Of a stretch of 64,000 nt of DNA, positions 61,034 through 64,000 are shown one piece after another. Source of the stretch: Streptomyces sp. NBC_00654 (GTDB lineage: Bacteria > Actinomycetota > Actinomycetes > Streptomycetales > Streptomycetaceae); NCBI RefSeq assembly GCF_026341775.1, contig NZ_JAPEOB010000001.1, positions 2,790,001 through 2,854,000 of the forward strand, in the 5' to 3' direction. The position numbers were made by a program, and so were the translations under genes. The notes below the pieces were generated by a model. That model saw only the letters and a list, made by a program, of their open reading frames with translations. It was not told the origin of the DNA and searched no databases. Position 1 is the first letter of the stretch. Each line of letters opens with the position of its first letter.

Positions 61034-64000
61034 TTACGCCGGGGTCAGCCGCACGGTGAGGATCTGGAACGGCCGCAGGGCCAGCACGAGTGCGTTCCCG
61101 TCGGTGTCCGCCGGGTGCAGCGGACGCTCCAGCAGATCGGTGATGTGGGCCCGGACGACGGGGAACCCGACCGTGAGCCGGGCCTCGGCCCGTCCGCCCG
61201 CCGACTCGTAGAGCCGTACGATCACATCGCCGCCACGGTCCTCGGCCAGCTTCACCGACTCCACCGTCACCGCCGGATGCCCGGTCTCCACGAGGGACGG
61301 CACGGCCGGTGCCACCGCCGCCCGGAGCGGCAGATTGAGCGCGAGCCCCTCCCGTACGGCGTCGGTGACGTCGGCGCCCGGGGCGAGCGCGTAACGGAAC
61401 CGGTGGATGCCGAGGTCGGTGTCCGGGTCCGGGCTGTGCGGGGCGCGCAGCAGCGTCAGCCGTACCGTCGTGCCGAGCCCCGACGTGTGCGGGGTCCTGG
61501 TCACCTCGTGGCCGTACGTCGAGTCGTTGAGCAGCGCGACACCGTAGCCCGGTTCGGCGACCCGCAGCCAGCGGTGGGCGCAGATCTCGAAGCGTGCCGC
61601 GTCCCACCCCGTGTTGTCGTGCGTCGCCCGGTGGACATGGCCGAACTGGATCTCGGCCGTGGACCGTTCGGCGTGGACGTCCAGCGGGAACGCCGCCTTG
61701 AGGACCTTCTCGGACTCCCGCCAGTCCACCTCCGTCTCGATGTCGAGCTGCCGGCTCCCGGCCGAGAGGCGCAGCTCCTGCACGACCGTGGACCTCCCGA
61801 AGGAGCGCACCACCCGTACGGCCGCCCGCAGCGGCCCCTCCTCGACCACGGACACGGAGTCGGCGCCGGTCAGATCGGTGCGGGTACGACGGTAGTGCCG
61901 GTCGATGTCCCAGGCGTCCCAGTGATTGGGGTGGTCCGGGTGCAGCTGGAGGAGATTGGCCCGCAGCCCCGGGGCCAGCACCTCCCGCCCCGCGGTCAGA
62001 TCGCGTACCGAGGAGACCAGCCCGTCCCGGTCGACGGTGACCCGCAGCAGCCCATTGTCGAGCACGGTCCCCTCGTCCGGAGCTCCGGCCGCCGTGACCG
62101 GCTCGCCCGGAACGGCCGAGCCGTCCAGCGGCCCGGCGCCCAGCCCCGGCGTACGGACCGCCACGGCCGCACGCCCACCGCCCAGCTCCTGCACCCGGGC
62201 TCCGGAAGGCAGCACCCCGACCGCCTCGGCGTCCAGTTCGATCACCTGACCCCGCGCGTACGGCGAGGAGTTGAGCGCCACCAGTCCCGCCGGGGCGCCG
62301 AGCGAGGCCACCGCTTCGGCGACGAGGTCCGCCAGCTCCGCGCGTACCTCCTCATAGGTGTCACGGGCCTCGCGGTGCACCCAGGCGATCGACGAGCCGG
62401 GCAGGATGTCGTGGAACTGGTGCAGCAGCACCGTCTTCCACACCCGGTCCAGCGCTTCGTACGGGTAGCGGTAGCCGGGGGACCGCAGGGCGGCCGCCGT
62501 CGCCCACAACTCGGCCTCACGCAGCAGGTGTTCACTGCGCCGGTTGCCCTGCTTGGTCTTGGCCTGAGTGGTGTACGTGGCCCGGTGCAGCTCCAGATAC
62601 AACTCGCCCGACCACACGGGCGCCTGCGCCCCGTACTCCTCCTCGGCAGCCGCGAAGAACGCCGACGGCCTCTCGATCGCGACCCGGGGCGATCCCTCCA
62701 GGTCCCGGAGCCTGCGCGCCTTCTCCAGCATCTCGCGGGTCGGCCCGCCCCCGCCGTCGCCCCATCCGAACGGCACCAGGGAGCGGGTGGCCCGCCCCTT
62801 CTCGGCGAAGTTCCGCTCGGCATGGGCGAGTTCGCTCGCGTGGAACTGGGCGTTGTAGGTGTCGACCGGCGGGAAGTGGGTGAACACGCGGGTCCCGTCG
62901 ATGCCCTCCCACCAGAAGGTGTGGTGCGGCATCTTGTTGTGCTGGTTCCACGAGAGCTTCTGGGTGAGGAACCACCGCACCCCGGCCAGCCGGGCCAGCT
63001 GCGGGAACGCGGCCGTGTAGCCGAAGGAGTCCGGCAGCCAGATCTCCTCCGTCTCCACGCCCAGTTCCTCCTCGAAGAACCGCTTGCCGTGCACGAGCTG
63101 GCGGGCCAGCGCCTCACCGCCCGGCATATTGGCGTCGGACTCCACCCACATCGAACCGACCGGCGCCCATTGCCCGTCCGCGACCGCCTGCTTGATCCGC
63201 TCCCAGATGTGCGGCTGGTGCTCCTTGACCCAGGCGTACTGCTGCGCCTGCGAACAGGCGAAGACCAGCTCCGGATAGTCCCGGGCGAGCGCGGTGACAT
63301 TGGCGAAGGTCCGGGACGCCTTGCGCACCGTCTCGCGCAGCGGCCACAGCCAGGCCGAGTCGATGTGCGCGTGCCCGGTGGCCGAGACACGGTGCGCGCT
63401 CGGCGACGCGGGGCGGGACAGCACCTCCGTCAGTTCCTCCCGGCCCGCCGCCGCCGTGCCCGCGACATCGTGCAGGTCGAGCGCGTCGAGCATCCGTTCC
63501 AGCGCGCGCAGGATCTCGTGGTGCCTGGAACGGTCGGCGGGCAGTTCCCGCGTCAGCTCGGACAACACCTCGATGTCCAGGACGAGATGCCAGACCTCCT
63601 CGTCGAGGACGCCGAGGTCCGCCGAGGCGAACCGGTGGAGAGGGCTGTCTCCGGCCGTCAGGACGTCGCCCAGTGGGGTCGGTTCGAAGCCGTGCTCCAG
63701 CACGGTGGGATTGGCCGCCGCCTCCAGGAGCAGCGCGACCCGTTCACCGCCCGCCGCCGCTCCGGCGACGGTGAGGTGGCGGTTGCGCGGGTGGATGCCC
63801 TTGAGCGGGACGCCGGAGGTGTCGTACAGCATGCCCTCCGCCTGGAATCCCGGCCCCTGGCCGGAGAACCCGGGATCGACGACCACTTCCACCCGGCGCC
63901 CGGCCCACTCTCCGGGCACCGTCCCTTCGAGCCGGAACCAGCTGGTGGACCAGGGTTTGCCCCACTCCGTACCGGTGGTGAAGGGCTCGTACGTCCTTTG
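61034..64000 (-). CDS. Alpha-mannosidase (GH38), 5' end outside window
   Basis: The frame is open from base 64000 down to TAA 61034; 988 codons are visible. The leading residues PFTTGTEWGKPWSTSWFRL show the coding sequence continues past the edge, so GTG/ATG codons near 63919 are internal. GH38 hallmarks: SATGHAHIDSAWLWPLRETVRK (metal-binding His and Asp), WVESDANMPGGEAL (catalytic nucleophile Asp), KLSWNQHNKMPHHTFWWEGIDG and LHQFHDILPGSSIAWVHREA. A zinc-dependent retaining enzyme that removes terminal alpha-mannose, similar to cytosolic/Ams1-type members. No signal peptide is visible because the start is missing. It converges on poxB. Confidence 0.93.
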   Translation of the reverse strand, partial: QRTYEPFTTGTEWGKPWSTSWFRLEGTVPGEWAGRRVEVVVDPGFSGQGPGFQAEGMLYDTSGVPLKGIHPRNRHLTVAGAAAGGERVALLLEAAANPTVLEHGFEPTPLGDVLTAGDSPLHRFASADLGVLDEEVWHLVLDIEVLSELTRELPADRSRHHEILRALERMLDALDLHDVAGTAAAGREELTEVLSRPASPSAHRVSATGHAHIDSAWLWPLRETVRKASRTFANVTALARDYPELVFACSQAQQYAWVKEHQPHIWERIKQAVADGQWAPVGSMWVESDANMPGGEALARQLVHGKRFFEEELGVETEEIWLPDSFGYTAAFPQLARLAGVRWFLTQKLSWNQHNKMPHHTFWWEGIDGTRVFTHFPPVDTYNAQFHASELAHAERNFAEKGRATRSLVPFGWGDGGGGPTREMLEKARRLRDLEGSPRVAIERPSAFFAAAEEEYGAQAPVWSGELYLELHRATYTTQAKTKQGNRRSEHLLREAELWATAAALRSPGYRYPYEALDRVWKTVLLHQFHDILPGSSIAWVHREARDTYEEVRAELADLVAEAVASLGAPAGLVALNSSPYARGQVIELDAEAVGVLPSGARVQELGGGRAAVAVRTPGLGAGPLDGSAVPGEPVTAAGAPDEGTVLDNGLLRVTVDRDGLVSSVRDLTAGREVLAPGLRANLLQLHPDHPNHWDAWDIDRHYRRTRTDLTGADSVSVVEEGPLRAAVRVVRSFGRSTVVQELRLSAGSRQLDIETEVDWRESEKVLKAAFPLDVHAERSTAEIQFGHVHRATHDNTGWDAARFEICAHRWLRVAEPGYGVALLNDSTYGHEVTRTPHTSGLGTTVRLTLLRAPHSPDPDTDLGIHRFRYALAPGADVTDAVREGLALNLPLRAAVAPAVPSLVETGHPAVTVESVKLAEDRGGDVIVRLYESAGGRAEARLTVGFPVVRAHITDLLERPLHPADTDGNALVLALRPFQILTVRLTPA

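Noticed and set aside
63744..63919. Start codons near 63919 as the beginning of the alpha-mannosidase
   Set aside because: The in-frame residues upstream of it (PFTTGTEWGKPWSTSWFRL) belong to the conserved N-terminal domain, so the gene continues past the window edge.

Overview
The window is chromosomal DNA of a Streptomyces or a very close relative. It is very GC-rich, codons strongly prefer G or C at the third position, many starts are GTG, and it carries aerial-hyphae surface proteins (chaplins and rodlins) found only in sporulating actinomycetes. I see no rRNA, tRNA, insertion sequence, prophage or CRISPR array. Genes at both ends are cut by the window: an acetyltransferase loses its 3' end at base 1 and an alpha-mannosidase loses its 5' end at base 64000.

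Region by region. 1-7.5 kb: a GNAT gene, a DUF1707-FHA protein, a degenerate P450-like protein, and a minus-strand pair for glycogen/trehalose metabolism (glgX then treY). 8-18.5 kb: a HEPN protein, a DEDDh exonuclease, a phosphotransferase-like kinase, a three-gene sugar ABC importer without its own ATPase, a macrolide-type glycosyltransferase behind a palindromic operator, a secreted subtilisin, and two small conserved proteins. 18.5-28.3 kb: a sulfate/sulfonate assimilation block read leftward. A 27-residue leader peptide precedes sulfite reductase, a zinc-ribbon mini-protein, PAPS/APS reductase, cysC, cysD and cysN, followed by a sulfonate-type ABC importer and a sirohydrochlorin chelatase that would supply siroheme to the reductase. 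Most junctions are 1-4 base stop/start overlaps, so the core is one translationally coupled operon.

28.4-36.3 kb: acetyltransferase, GAF-HTH regulator, AidB-like acyl-CoA dehydrogenase, YihY-type membrane protein, AraC-type regulator, VOC protein and two small membrane proteins. 36.3-43.6 kb: a probable aromatic/acyl-CoA catabolic cluster (two-domain hydroxyacyl-CoA dehydrogenase, two-subunit CoA-transferase, divergent LysR regulator, thiolase, FAD monooxygenase). 43.7-48.3 kb: a surface-layer cluster with a long sortase-anchored chaplin, three rodlins, a short chaplin, and an unrecognised 95-residue secreted protein whose translation start and signal peptide closely match those of the chaplin next to it. 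48.3-64 kb: a DUF5949 protein, a short ORF in front of rsgA, an Ada-AlkA fusion with a damaged glycosylase half, DUF456, a TrmB/LuxR-type regulator divergent from a 1253-residue subtilisin, a PP2C-like protein lacking key metal-binding residues, a pyruvate dehydrogenase (quinone)-like enzyme, and the alpha-mannosidase.

Two themes cross gene boundaries. First, short tandem repeats, often of 15 or 18 bp, occur both inside genes (TreY, YihY, chaplin) and between genes. Second, several enzyme-like proteins keep their fold signature but lack catalytic residues (P450-like, AlkA half, PP2C-like). All functional statements come from reading motifs and recalling families; no database search was run.
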